A program made the position numbers and the translations under genes. Below are positions 21,486 to 32,921 of a stretch of DNA of 64,000 nucleotides, piece by piece. Source of the stretch: Pilatotrama ljubarskyi (taxonomy: Eukaryota; Basidiomycota; Agaricomycetes; Polyporales; Polyporaceae); the NCBI GenBank assembly GCA_022385805.1, contig MU277671.1, forward strand, positions 628,808 to 692,807. The letters run 5' to 3'. The notes under the pieces were generated by a model. That model was not told where the DNA came from. It saw only the letters and a program-made list of their open reading frames with translations, and ran no database searches. Position 1 is the stretch's first letter; the number at the start of each line of letters is the position of its first letter.

Positions 21486-22238
21486 GTATCTGCAGAGCGT
21501 TGGCGGAGATCAATGCAGATTATGTAAGCAAGAGATTGGGGTTATATACGGAATCGGGCACGCCAACGCAAGCAGGCCTGTCATCTCCTCTCTCATCCAG
21601 ATGCATCTCATACTAGTACTGCTCTGCACACCGGTCGTTAATGTCTCCTATTCGCCAAGTGAAGAGGGTTATTGCAGCGTTGATTCTCGTCCATGGGTCA
21701 AGTCTACGCCACGCATGAGCCACGCCGGCCGAGGCCGGGGTAACTCACGCAAGATATTCCTGCACGGTGACCTTGCCTATTGTCTTCGGGGCAGCCTTGG
21801 TGCAGATCAAAACAACGCACGCGCGACCGTCCGTGAGCGACTCTGGACTCGTCGCGGCCCAGACACAGCCTTGAAGACGGCCCAACTCCGAGCCCAGCCG
21901 TCGGCCGGTGCACTGCTTTGAACCTTCCTCGCCTCGTCAGGATCTAAAGATCCCGCACGGGTTCACTTGTGGCCAATCACTGCCGAGCCAGGGCCCGTAT
22001 GCCGGCCCAGCTCGACGCCGCCAACTTCCCGGGCTCTGTCTTCTCCGCCTTCTGGTCGCATGTCAGCATCGGCGACTCCGCACGTGCGGTCCCGCGACAA
22101 TCATCCTATGGAGTCGTCGCTCGGTGTCGCTTCGGTTTCTGCTTTTAACCTCGTAGCGGCTGAGCATCGCTCGCATCCATTTCTGCTCTCAACTTTCCCC
22201 TCGAAACCTCCTTGGGCGACCTCCGTCTCTTCCCTTCA

Positions 22239-23468
22239 ATGGACTACTTTGGCTCTCCCGTACCAGTTGCACCGAGCAGCTCGGCAGTACAAGGTGATAC
22301 AGGATCTGACGACACATTGCCTGCAGGATCGATCAAGCAGGAAACCCAACAAAAGACACGGACACCGGTATGTCATCCTGTCAACAGGACGGAACCGCTC
22401 CTGACATCCGCCTTGATTGCGCTGCAACAGGTAGGGACACCTGTGAATTCTCCTGGTGCGGTATCCGTATCTACTGCTTTCCATCCTTCTTTCAAAACCG
22501 ACGACTCGCTCCCCGATCTCATCATCACATCTGTCGACGGTGTACACTTCTACATCCATCGGAACTACGTTCTGGCCATGTCAAAAAATCGCCTTGGCGG
22601 TCTCCTCCCTTCAAGACTGGACAATCCGACGTCGGCATCGTCCTGCCCCTCCATCCAAGCTAAGCAATCCGCCGAGGTACTGAACGTCGCCATGCACGCC
22701 ATATACGGATTGTCCTGCCTGCAATACTTCCCCACCCTCGAGGTGGTTGAGTCAGCTCTGGCAGAGCTGATTGTGTTCGGAGTTTCCATCCAGCTTCTTG
22801 CCGCAGCGAACAAGCCGCTCTACCAGCTTCTCTTATCCTTCGCGTCCGACCGTCCGATGGACGTCTACGCACTTGCGGGCCAGCACTCGCTTGAGGATGC
22901 CGCCGTAGCGGCGTCCGCCCGTCTTCTAGATTACGATGTCTCGCAGATCTCGGATGCAGTAGCGGCAAAGATGGGCCCACTGTACTTGAAGCGCCTCTTC
23001 ATGCTCCAGCAATCCCGCGTCGTTGCGCTACGGAGCATACTGTTCAGGCCGCCTGCCCCGCACCCGCCTTCGCCCGAGTGCTCACCGGAGTCCCAGCAGC
23101 TCCTCATGCGGTCGTGGGCTTGGGCACTAGCTACTGCCCAGCGCACGTGGGTTGCCTTACCTGGTGAGCATCCCATCTATCTCATTCTGCCCTTGTTCAG
23201 TATGCTGGACGATCCAATCCTAATCTGTCGCAGGTTTATCCACCGATGCCTTGAAGTCCCTGCTGGAACCCGTCGGTAATAACATTGACTGTCCGCTGTG
23301 CGCAGAGGCTTTGCACCGGCGCATACAGGAAGTCCAAACCGAGTGGTCCTCAGTGAAGGTACGTCACGTTCGGTTCCGGATCATCGCTTTGGGCAGCCGC
23401 CAATATATAATAGGCGACAATCTAGAGGTGAAGTTTTCATGCCGCTGGGTTATGCCCATGCGCTCTGA
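22239..23468 (+). CDS. BTB/POZ-domain protein of the basidiomycete type
   Basis: The start is MDYFGSPVPV; the frame upstream has no ATG. A probable 63-nt intron (GTATGT...CTGAC...CAACAG, from about 22369) is a multiple of three and stop-free, so the frame also reads through it. Residues 60-90 (mature numbering) hold the BTB entry LPDLIITSVDGVHFYIHRNY, followed by FTLEVVESA-like helices (YFPTLEVVESALAELIVFGV) and an alpha-helical tail (YALAGQHSLEDAAVAASARL). After an intron (GTGAGC...CGCAG, near 23163-23233) a CPLC motif and WSSVK appear. The last short exon, to a TGA at 23466-23468, is my least certain call. BTB proteins act as protein-protein adaptors, often for Cul3 ligases or transcription; the partner is unknown. 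Confidence 0.75.
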
Positions 23469-23992
23469 CGCCTACCCTCACTGCTCCCTGTTCCGTTTTG
23501 TTTATCTCGCCACCCCGTCCGCACCAACGAGCACTCACACCGCTGTCTTACATCTGACATAGCATCGCATCCTATGGCATCCTATCAAAAATATCCAGCA
23601 CACACCCAAGTTCACTGTCCTAACTAGCACCTTGATATATGTATCCAGTCTCCGGTTCTGTTTGACGCATGAAAGTATCTCAAAAAAATTCATTCAGACG
23701 CAAATATGCCAGCTCCCTCCGAGAATGAGTAGCGATGGATGTGATAGTACAACGATTGAAAGTCGACACGACCAGAACCGGCATGCACTGTTCAAACGAC
23801 CGAGGTCCAACAACTCGGATGGGTCCAAGCCCCATGATTAAGCGCCGGTCGTTGAGTAGCGGATTAGGCGAAAGCCACGTGGGCGGAGATCAGGGATTTT
23901 TAGTAGGCGCCCGAGGCTGCTTAGCAGCCGTTGGCCAGTCCGAGTCGCTCACTCGTCCCCTCCCTTCATCCCATCTCCTCCGACCAATCAAC
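23469..23992. promoter_or_regulatory. Intergenic region upstream of SPB1
   Basis: About 520 bases in a tandem pair, AT-richer in its first half (3' UTR of the BTB gene) and pyrimidine-rich just before the SPB1 start. No gene is seen. Confidence 0.4.
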
Positions 23993-26900
23993 ATGGGAAA
24001 GGCACAGAAGAAGACGGGCAAGGGTCGTCTCGACAAGTACTACAAGCTCGCAAAGTACGATCACATTGTTTACTGACCCGCGTGAGCTCCTGCTGAACAT
24101 ACTCCTACAGAGAGCAGGGCTACCGTGCCCGTTCAGCGTTCAAGCTCATTCAGCTGAACAAGAAGTACTCTTTTCTCGAGAAGGCAAAATGTTGCATCGA
24201 TCTTTGTGCTGCTCCCGGTGGCTGGCTGCAGGTCGCGAGCAAGTACATGCCCACGAACAGTGTGATCGTCGGTACGTGCCATCATGTTCCTGGTTTTTTT
24301 TGTGAGATTCCAACGCCCTGCATAGGCGTCGATTTGGTTCCCATCAAGCCCATTCCCCGTGTCGTCACCTTCGCAGCAGACATCACCACCACGCACTGTC
24401 GCAATCTCATCCGGAATGAACTCAAGGACTGGAAGGCGGACGTCGTCCTGCACGACGGTGCGCCTAACGTCGGTACGGCGTGGGTGCAGGACGCCTACAG
24501 CCAGTCTGAGCTCGTACTCATGAGTATGAAGCTCGCCGCCGAGTTCCTCATCAAGGGCGGCACCTTCGTTACCAAGGTCTTCCGCTCCGCCGACTACAAC
24601 AACCTCATCTGGGTCTTCAACCAGCTCTTCGGCAAGGTCGAGGCGACGAAGCCTCCCTCGTCCCGTAACGTCTCCGCTGAGATCTTTGTCGTTTGCCGTG
24701 ACTTCCTGGCTCCCAAGCACATCGACCCCAAGTTCTTCGACCCCCGGCACGTCTTCAAGGAGTTGACGGCATCAATGCCGGCGGACGAGAAGGGTGCGGC
24801 TGCAGCGAAAAACGCTCAGGCAAACGTCTTCCAGCCCGAGAAAAAGCGCCGCCAGCGTGCGGGTTACGATGACGGCGACTACACTCTTTACAAGGAGGCC
24901 GGCGCTGCAGACTTCATCAGGTGTCAGGACGCTGTCACTTTCCTCGGGACGTATAACAAGATCACGTTCAAGACGGATGAAGAAAAGCAGTGGTTCAACA
25001 TGGACATCACGACCGCGGACGTGAAGGCGAACTGCGAGGATCTGAAGGTGCTCGGCAAGGGCGACTTCAAGACTCTCATCAAGTGGCGGACTGCTCTCCG
25101 TGAGGAGGTATGTGCTCCTCTTCGTGCTTTCTCCTCACGTGAGATACTCACCGAGCGATAGCTCGGCCTGGAGGTGAAGACCAAGCCCACAGAGGAGTTG
25201 ACCGAAACGGTCGAAGTCACCGAGGAGGTCGATGAGGAAGAGCAGATCCAGCAGGAGGTATGTGCAACCTGTCATTGACCGTATCACGGTGGCTAACTGG
25301 AGATTACCAGCTCGAACGGCTCAATGCAGAGGCTGCTGCGCGTGCCAAGCGTGAGCGTCGGCGGGCGAACGAGATCAAGGCGCGCACAATCCAACGGATG
25401 CAGCTCCGCATGACCGCGCCCATGGACATTGGTCTTGAGCAAAACGACGACGCTCTTCGCGGTCATGACGATATCTTCGAGCTTGATGACGCTGAGGCCC
25501 TCCGTGGCAAGCGTGCTGGTGCGGGCTACGACGATGAGTCTGAGGAGGAGGCCTATGAGGATGATGCGGACCAGGATGAGGAGGTCCTAGACTCCGAAGA
25601 GGAACGCGAGCGGAAGGTGGCGGAGCTTGAAGCAGAGCTTGACGGGCTGTACGACGCGTACCAGGAGCACTTGAAGGAGCGGGACGCGAAGTGGAAGGTG
25701 AAGGAGGCGCGGAAGAACAGCAAGGCGCGCGAGGAGTGGCATGGTATCGGGACCGGAGGCGATGCCGGGGAGAGCGACAACGAGCTGGGTGGCTACGAGA
25801 GGATCCAGCGAGCGAAGGCGCGCCTCGGCGAGGATTCAAGCGACGACGACTCCAGTGACGAGGAGAGCGAGTCGGAAGCGGAGGGGAAGACGGTCGCTGG
25901 CAAGAAGAGGCGGGCCGACGAGCCTGTTGACTCTGGCGCGAAGAGCAAGAAGGCACGGACAGTCGCGAAGGCCGAGGAGTCCAAGGCTGCTGCGCCTCTG
26001 AGCCGAGCTGCTGAGCTCTGGTTCAAGCAGGATCTCTTCGCTGGTGCGGACGCCGAGGTGGAGGATGATGAAGAGGAGATCGAAGAAGCAGAGGAGGATG
26101 ATCAGGAGGGCGAGGACGAAGCTATGAGCGGGGTTGAGGAGGAGGTATGTCAGCGCCCTCGGCAGACCATTTGCTCCTTCACTGACTGATTCCGTCGGGC
26201 AGGCTGCCTCGCATGACGATGAGGATGATTTTGACGATTTCGAAGTCGTGCCTCAAGACAGAAGCGATGACGATGCTGATATGTGGAACGTCGAAGGCGA
26301 GAACGAGGACGAGATCAAGCAAGCCAAGATCCAAAGTGAGCTATCATTTCGACATAAACATCCAGTCATTCACTCACGGTGCTCGTCAGAACACGGACTC
26401 ACCACCGCCGAAGCGATGACGCTCGCTACGCAGCTCGTCAACCGGGAGAAGACGCGCACTGAGCTGGTCAACGAGGGCTTCAATCGTTATTCGCTCAACT
26501 CCAAGGAGGGCCTCCCATCCTGGTTCCTCGACGATGAACAGAGGCACTACAAGTCTAACATCCCTATCACCAAAGAGGCTGTCGCTGCACTCCGCGCGAA
26601 GATGCGCGCCCTCGATGCACGGCCGATCAAGAAGGTCGCGGAAGCGAAGGCTCGCAAGAAGTTCAAGGCCGCTCAGCGCCTCGAGAAGGCAATGAAGAAA
26701 GCCGAGGGTGTGAACGAGACTTCCGACCTTACGGAGAGGGAAAAGGCCAAGCAGATCGAGAAGCTTATGGCAAAGGGCATGAAGGCGAAGACCAAAAAGG
26801 AGGTCAAGGTCATTGTTGCCAAGGGCTCGCACAAGGGCCTCAAGGGACGACCGAAGGGTGTCAAGGGCCGCTATGTGATGGTCGACTCTAGGATGAAGAA

Positions 26901-27013
26901 AGAGGTGCGTCGTCTTCGTCTCTGTCCAGTCATCCTATGTCGCTCACGAATCGCGACAGGTCCGGGCGCAAAAGCGGAGAGAAAAGGCGAACAAGAAGCG
27001 CAAGCGGTCATAA
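23993..27013 (+). CDS. SPB1: 27S pre-rRNA 2'-O-methyltransferase Spb1
   Basis: Nucleolar methyltransferase of the FtsJ/RrmJ fold that modifies the 25S rRNA A-loop (yeast G2922) during 60S assembly. Exon 1 ([20 protein letters not shown]) is joined to [19 protein letters not shown] by an intron starting GTACGA. The catalytic K-D-K-E set is visible: K32 in AFKL, D in [12 protein letters not shown] in [11 protein letters not shown] and E in SAEIFVVC. The SAM pocket is [21 protein letters not shown] middle domain ([11 protein letters not shown]), acidic and Glu/Lys-rich linkers, and the C-terminal Spb1 domain ([49 protein letters not shown]) complete the protein, which ends in a basic KKRKRS tail. 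Introns are short. Only 130 bp separates its stop from that of the next gene. Confidence 0.97.
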
Positions 27014-27142
27014 TCTTACGGATAGTTCCTGGACGTGTTCCTTTGTCATTCTCTGCTTATGAACGCCCGCTCTACACTTGTACACTCTCTTTGCATTACG
27101 CTGGATTATTATTGCAGCATTACTAGTGTATACCTCCGTGCT

Positions 27143-30060
27143 CTATAGTACGTCGTCGACATCACGCAAGGGAGAGAGTGCGGGCTTCTGAGGCTGGTCG
27201 CGCATCACCGACAACCTGTCGCAATCCCTGAGGAAACGCGTCCACGCCTGCTCCGACTCAACGTCCTCGCATATGACCTAGAATGGACAGAGCGACAATG
27301 TCAGCACCGCAAGCTTATTCACCGAGATAAACGGGCCACATACTTCGCAATGCATCGACTTTTGATTGGTCTCCAAGTCCAGCGTGCTTTCGCAGAGGGC
27401 GCGCGTCAAGTTTAACGTGCCAGTGTCTAGCTCGCGAGGCGTCGGCCGTCCAGAGTCGGATACAATCTCTTCGCTCTGTCTGACGCTCGAGTTCGAGTGT
27501 AAGATGTATTGCTCCCCGTTGTACTGGATCAGCAATGGCGGGCTCGGCTGCTCGGATTGGTTCTCCGAGCCCTGCAAACTGGTAGGGAGCGCGTTAGCTA
27601 CGCGAGATGTCAGGTCACAAGGAATGACGCACAAAGCACGCAATTGCTCGACATATTGTTGCAGCTCATCCGGTTGCTGCGACTCCGGGAGTGCGGTCGA
27701 GCTGCGGACGATGAACTGGAGATCCATCGGGCTGGCAGGAGTATTTGGATATCGGTCAACCACAACAGCCCTGGAGACAGTGACGATCATACGCACCGGT
27801 CGGGGACCATCAAGTTCAGGTCGGCTTCCGTGCCAGTCCAGCAACGGGCGTCGGAGGCATTGACGATCGGGATCGAGGGTTCCACGGAAGATTCAGACCT
27901 CGATGGTGGCTGTGTGCCCTCCGAGTCAAAGTCGAAGTCAAGGTCGTAGTCCGAAAGCCCGTCTTCGAGATCGCGCTCTGGCAATACAGGCCGTGCAGGC
28001 TGTTCAAGGTCAATCGTTTGAGGCCCCGCAAGGGTGACTTCCAGAGATATCACTTTCTTCCAAGGCGTCGGAAGAGGCGATGAAGATGCGTGTATTCCAG
28101 CAGATAGCGCATGGTACACCAAACGATGTTTTACGCTTTGCTTTGCTGGGGTAGTGTTGAGCAGCGGCAACGGGAGGCTGTGCAGCAGGTTTGTTTAGCA
28201 GCGTAGTCTAAGGCGGCAATCGAGATATGCACTAACTCGGGCACAAACGTCATCTTGACAGGATTTTGCGCAATCCACTTGCGTACCTTGCCGAACTTGT
28301 GTTCGCCAGTGAGTGGCGGTACTAGCGTCGCTCGCTGTTCGCCGGAAGGCCGTGTCAATAAGATGTGGCCCATGCTAAGATTGCAGTCAGTAGTGGTCCG
28401 AAAGCGCAGCGACAGGAACACTCACGACGCCACTACAACTGGACGAGAACCTTCGAGTTCCTCCATCCCGGGGATGTTACTGAGCAGTATCTCCCTCAGA
28501 TTCACCCTTCTCCTGGAAAGCAGCAGCTTTAGCCTTGTAGACGCCCGAGGAATTGGAGAACGAACTCAGAAACAGTGACGACGTGGCCAAATCCACCGGC
28601 TAGCCCGCCGGTGTCTTGGATGTTCTCTCGGAAGTCGGAGGCGAGCCACTGGCCCACACGACGGAGGCGGAATGCGCCGCTGGTGTTCATGGTGAAAGGC
28701 AACGGCCGGGGAGAAATATAGGGGTATAAAGCATAGTCGTGAGGGAACATGACAAGTTGCTCCGCTTCCAGGGAGGCTGCACCCGCCGGGAGATAGGTAA
28801 GAAGGGGCGTATGTGAGCTCTCTTCAATCTAACGTATGATGGTCAGCGAGCAAGGACAGCTGAGCATCGACTGCGCGTACTTCATGAATGGCTCGACTTG
28901 CAAGTCGCTTGGCGGCCAGCAAGCCCCGTTCATCCTGGGCAACTATTCTCACCTGAGATGGAGCCACGTCAGCCAAGCAGCATACGCTTGAGTACAGATA
29001 ATAATACCTTGCCGGGACTTGACGGAACATTCTCGAGGTACGCGGACGCGAGGCGAGATATACGCTGTACGAGGTCTGGGGGTATGGCAACTGGCGAAGG
29101 TAGATCATACGTGTCTTCAACGAAGCTCTGGGACAAAAACTGAGTACCTAGGATGGGGCGACAGCTCGGGACGATATACCTTCTTCAGCGAGTTGATGTG
29201 CTCGGACAGTTTTCGGAGGGAGGTGCGAGTTCCTTCAACTCGCAGTGCCATCGGCTTTTGCCGTAATGAGATGTGCACATCATAATCCTTGGATAGACGT
29301 AGAAGATCCATGCCCTCTGCGATCATGTTAATGGGCATAGAATGCGTGAAAAAAGTTATGCACGACGAACCTCTACCGAGAATCAAGAAGAGTTCACTGG
29401 CAGTGACCGGCAACGCTAGAGTGAGATGGTAAGTGCTGAAATGCAAACGCATGTCAGAGAGACGGTGAACGCACTCTGCGTAACGACCTCCGTGCGGTCC
29501 CTCTTTGCTTTTTCGACATCTTTCAGCGTGGGCCATTTCCACAACTGTTCGATGATCGACTCCGCGTACTCGACTTTCTTCCTATTGGTCGAGCAATGCC
29601 GACTCGTACCCAAGGTTTGCACGAGGAAACCACGCAGCTGTTCCTTCGTGAAGGATCGACAAAGCGTGTCGATGAGCTCCGTGTACTTTCCGACATATTG
29701 CTCCGAGTCTGGTGGGGGCTGTCGGAGAGGGCGGCAGCGCTCCAGATCCTCTAGGGTGGGTTCGAGTCCGCTGGCATTGATGGAGGCAAGGTACGCTTGG
29801 ACGCGAGAGAAAGTTTCAGACGGCTCATATGCGTCGTGTTTCCCTCCAAGTGCAGGTTTGCTCTTGTGCTGGTCGCTTGCTTCACCACTCCGCTGAGGAG
29901 AACTCGGCCCTGCGACTTGCGCATCATCTCGCGACTCCGGTTCGGGGCGTGTTTGGGCTTGGACGGCAGCAGCAGAGTAACAGCGAGTTCGAGAGGCAGC
30001 ACGACGAGTCGCAGACAGCGACGCAGGTATCCTGGCCTGGCGGAGGAGTGGAAGAGACAT
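27143..30060 (-). CDS. Sls1-like mitochondrial inner-membrane regulator of gene expression
   Basis: In yeast Sls1 couples mitochondrial transcription and translation at the inner membrane. The start MSLPLLRQARIPASLSATRR gives an Arg/Ser-rich presequence followed by a disordered linker. Residues about 105-190 carry the most recognisable block: YTELIDTLCRSFTKEQLRGF, EYAESIIEQLWKWPTL and EKAKRDRTEVV. Later exons supply KH-like elements (ASELFLILGR, LLRLSKDYDVHISL, MALRVEGTRTSL, LRIVAQDERGLLAAKRLASR) and a C-terminal domain (PHDYALYPYISPRPLPFTM). The last intron (GTATGT...TTCTAG, near 27339-27278) joins to an exon ending LRDVDDVL and TAG at 27145-27143. About eight to ten introns. The family assignment rests on the pattern of motifs, not one diagnostic residue. 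Confidence 0.75.
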
Positions 30061-30349
30061 CAACGAGCAGACCAAGTCGTAGCAGGATCGTCAGTCCTCT
30101 CAGCCACTTTTCGATATTCGTACACTTTTTGGGCGCCTCGAGCACGCTCCGGGTTAGGGTTTACACAGTAGGTACAGTATGGGCGCCTAACAATGCAAGG
30201 CTACTGTACAATGGGCGTTACACACTCGACGCTCGTGTTCTCATTGCGGGACACACATATACCATACAAAGGGCCGAAGCCGGCTTCCGTTCCTGCTTCC
30301 AAGCCATTGACGCCCCCCAACATTAATAGCAAAGGCTCCTTCACCAAGC

Positions 30350-32921
30350 CTAGGCCTTCTTCTCGATGGTCGCGTCGTCGCTCGAGGCGTCGTCCTCGGC
30401 AAGATCCTCGTCGTCGCCAACCTCGCCCTGCCAGCCGTTGTCCGCCAGGTACTTGAGGAAGTTCTCGTCTTCGTCCGCTAGATCCACTCCGGTCATGTCC
30501 GGAACAAAGAAATACGTGACCAAGATGCCGGTCACACCGCAAATGGCAGCGATGATGAAGGTCCACCTGTGATGCCGCGTCGTCAGTGTCAGTGCCCTGC
30601 GCCCGACCGCGTGCCATACGCCGCGGACGGTAAACTAGTGGAGTCGTACTTCTTGCCCAGGTTGTTCTGGATGGGGGTAAAGGCCTGGGTTCCGATGGCT
30701 GCGCCTGTCTTTCCGATGGCTGCAGACAGCCCGTAACATGTCCCCCTTCATAGAATGCCAGCGACGTCATTTTACGTGACCGCTACGGGTGGGTGCATCT
30801 GCTCACCTCACAGGCGTAGCGAAGGACCTTGATTTACAACATCAGGACGTCGAGCTGCGTGTACAGAAATAAGAGCACTCACTCGGCGCTCACGAGTCCT
30901 AGCATGTCTCCGGGGCCCTAGACCTCATTCAGCATCCGGTCTTCATCATTGACAGTGCAGCATTCCGAATTACCAGGTTGCCGAACGACTGCATCAATCC
31001 GTAGCTGCCGACACTCACGTGAATACCTGAACACCGCAGGGCGATCCAGACCGACTCACAAGATGACGAAAAGCGGTATAATGTGCGTGATCTTATCGTA
31101 GGCGAGGCCAATGATCAGCCCTACAACATGTCAGTGATCAGAGACGCCATCGCTCATGCAGCTCAGAGTGAGCTCACCGAAGACCAGGTATCCGCTGAAG
31201 CCAAGGATCATCTATGGAGATGCTGTGATCGGTGGTCTAGAACCAAAAATTGCAGCTTCCATACTCACGGTATTCCGCCGGCCTAGGGGGTTGCACAGCA
31301 GAGCACCGACGAAGACGCCTAGCCGGTGTCTTGTCAGGAATGGAATTCGGAATTCAGGAAGCGCCTACCAGGGAGTGCAATCGCCCCGAGCAGCAGCTGC
31401 CATTCGGCGGTCGACTTGAGGTCACCATTTTTGATCACACTCGAGATGATCGTGCCCGAGAAGACGCCATTCGGGAATGTGACCTGTACGCACAGGCGTT
31501 CAGTGGTGATGCGGAGGATCAAATCTGGGCGCGCCTCACGAAGTCGTAGAGGAACCTAGTCACATTGGCGGTCAATCTACACCCCGACCCAGGTCGTTTC
31601 AGAATAGCTCACCAAGCTCCGCAGGTGCCTATCAAGGGTCTCCAGTAACGCTTGAGCACAAGCCAGTACGGCACGCGCCCTGCACACGGTATGAAGCAGC
31701 TGAAATCGGACGCGGACGGTGCACTCACGTTTGATTGCGGACTGGCGGAACCTAATCTCGTAGATGCAGCTCGATCGGAGGAATATGAAACCATAGAAAC
31801 ACTCACAGTTGTGTCGTAAGCATCCGCATACGGAAGTAGAAGACGGTGAGCGGCAGCAAGACGCCTATGCCGAAGCACACACGCCACACCGTTGGCAAGT
31901 GGTCCTCTCCGGCGGCAGAGAGGACGATCAGGAAGACCGACACAGCCAGAGGGCCACCGAACTGGGCGGTCCGTGAATGCACGGAACAATACAAGAATAT
32001 CGATGCACTCACGCTGAGCACAAAGTTAGTGACCATGATGAATACTGGGTGTGTCGTGTGAGCGAAAAGCCCGCGCAACCATCTTCTCTTCGAGAACATA
32101 CCAGGGCCTCTCTGCTTAAGAACCTTCTCATTGGCCGCCTCGCTCGCGCTCGTCGACGATGCGGGATATTCACCGCCGACGCCCTTCGTACCGCACACGC
32201 GTCAATACACACGGCAAGCACGAGAATAGAACGACCGCAGACTGACAACTCCGGTTATCCCTCGAGCCACAGTCAAGCACCAGAACAGGCCTTGCACGCT
32301 GCCATGCGCGCCATGAGCAGCAGTGCCTATGATTGCACCGATGATAATGAGGACCGTCGTGGTTACGAGAGCTGCCTTGCGTCCAATTCTGTCGCACAGC
32401 AGGCCAACCGAGACTTGACCAAGCACTGCGCCTGAGAACATGGACGGATCATCATCCCACGCATACGTCACAGAGGTGTGTTGCCTGCGAACGTACCAAC
32501 AAGGAGCGCATTAGACACGCGAGTGGACACGTCCGACGTGTAGTCCTTTGGATACAGCTTCTTGAAGACAACCTGTCGTGAATGTTACGTCCGTGAGTTA
32601 CGCTCGACCTGAAACACGCGCTAAGCCCGGAGCTGACATTGCTCATCGTCATGAGGTTGTTCTGGTCTGCAGTGCCATACTGTATCAGCACTCCGCGCTC
32701 CTGCAAGCAAGGACGCTTGAGCAGGGACACACACATCCGTCTGATATCAAGCCGAACGCGGCCGCGGCGATGGTCATGTAGGCGCTCAAAGAGGCTTTCC
32801 TGGACATTTTCTCGGAATGTGCCTTGGCCGCAGCACCCTTGGCAGGCCCCCGGCCTTCACTCGCGTCGTACGCAACCACCGCGGCGGTCGCATCGGCCTT
32901 GTCCTGGGGGGCGAAGGACAT
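30350..32921 (-). CDS. MFS transporter, Git1-like (glycerophosphoinositol/phosphate type)
   Basis: Twelve-span major facilitator split by about ten introns. The start MSFAPQDKADATAAVV precedes the first helix (AYMTIAAAAFGLISDGYQNN). MFS motif A is GLLCDRIGRKAAL. The TM4-5 signature is ARGITG...VGGEYPAS, followed by VFIMVTNFVLSVGGPLAV. Late helices include GTCYGLSAAIGKTGAAIGTQ and ITGILVTYFFVPDMTG-like sequence. The cytoplasmic tail DLADEDENFLKYLADNGWQG is characteristic of Git1-type permeases, which import glycerophosphodiesters as a phosphate and inositol source. Substrate is inferred from family only. The protein ends in acidic residues and EKKA at 30350. Its 5' side faces the large unassigned region. 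Confidence 0.82.

Larger units (their letters stand above)
19183..22238. other. Three-kilobase gene-poor, repeat-bearing region
   Basis: No gene with family support. The middle (20236-21485) carries a MITE and two SINE-like elements described separately. The flanks (19.2-20.2 and 21.5-22.2 kb) hold only short, unsupported frames. The last few hundred bases are pyrimidine-rich and form the likely promoter of the BTB gene. Confidence 0.5.
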
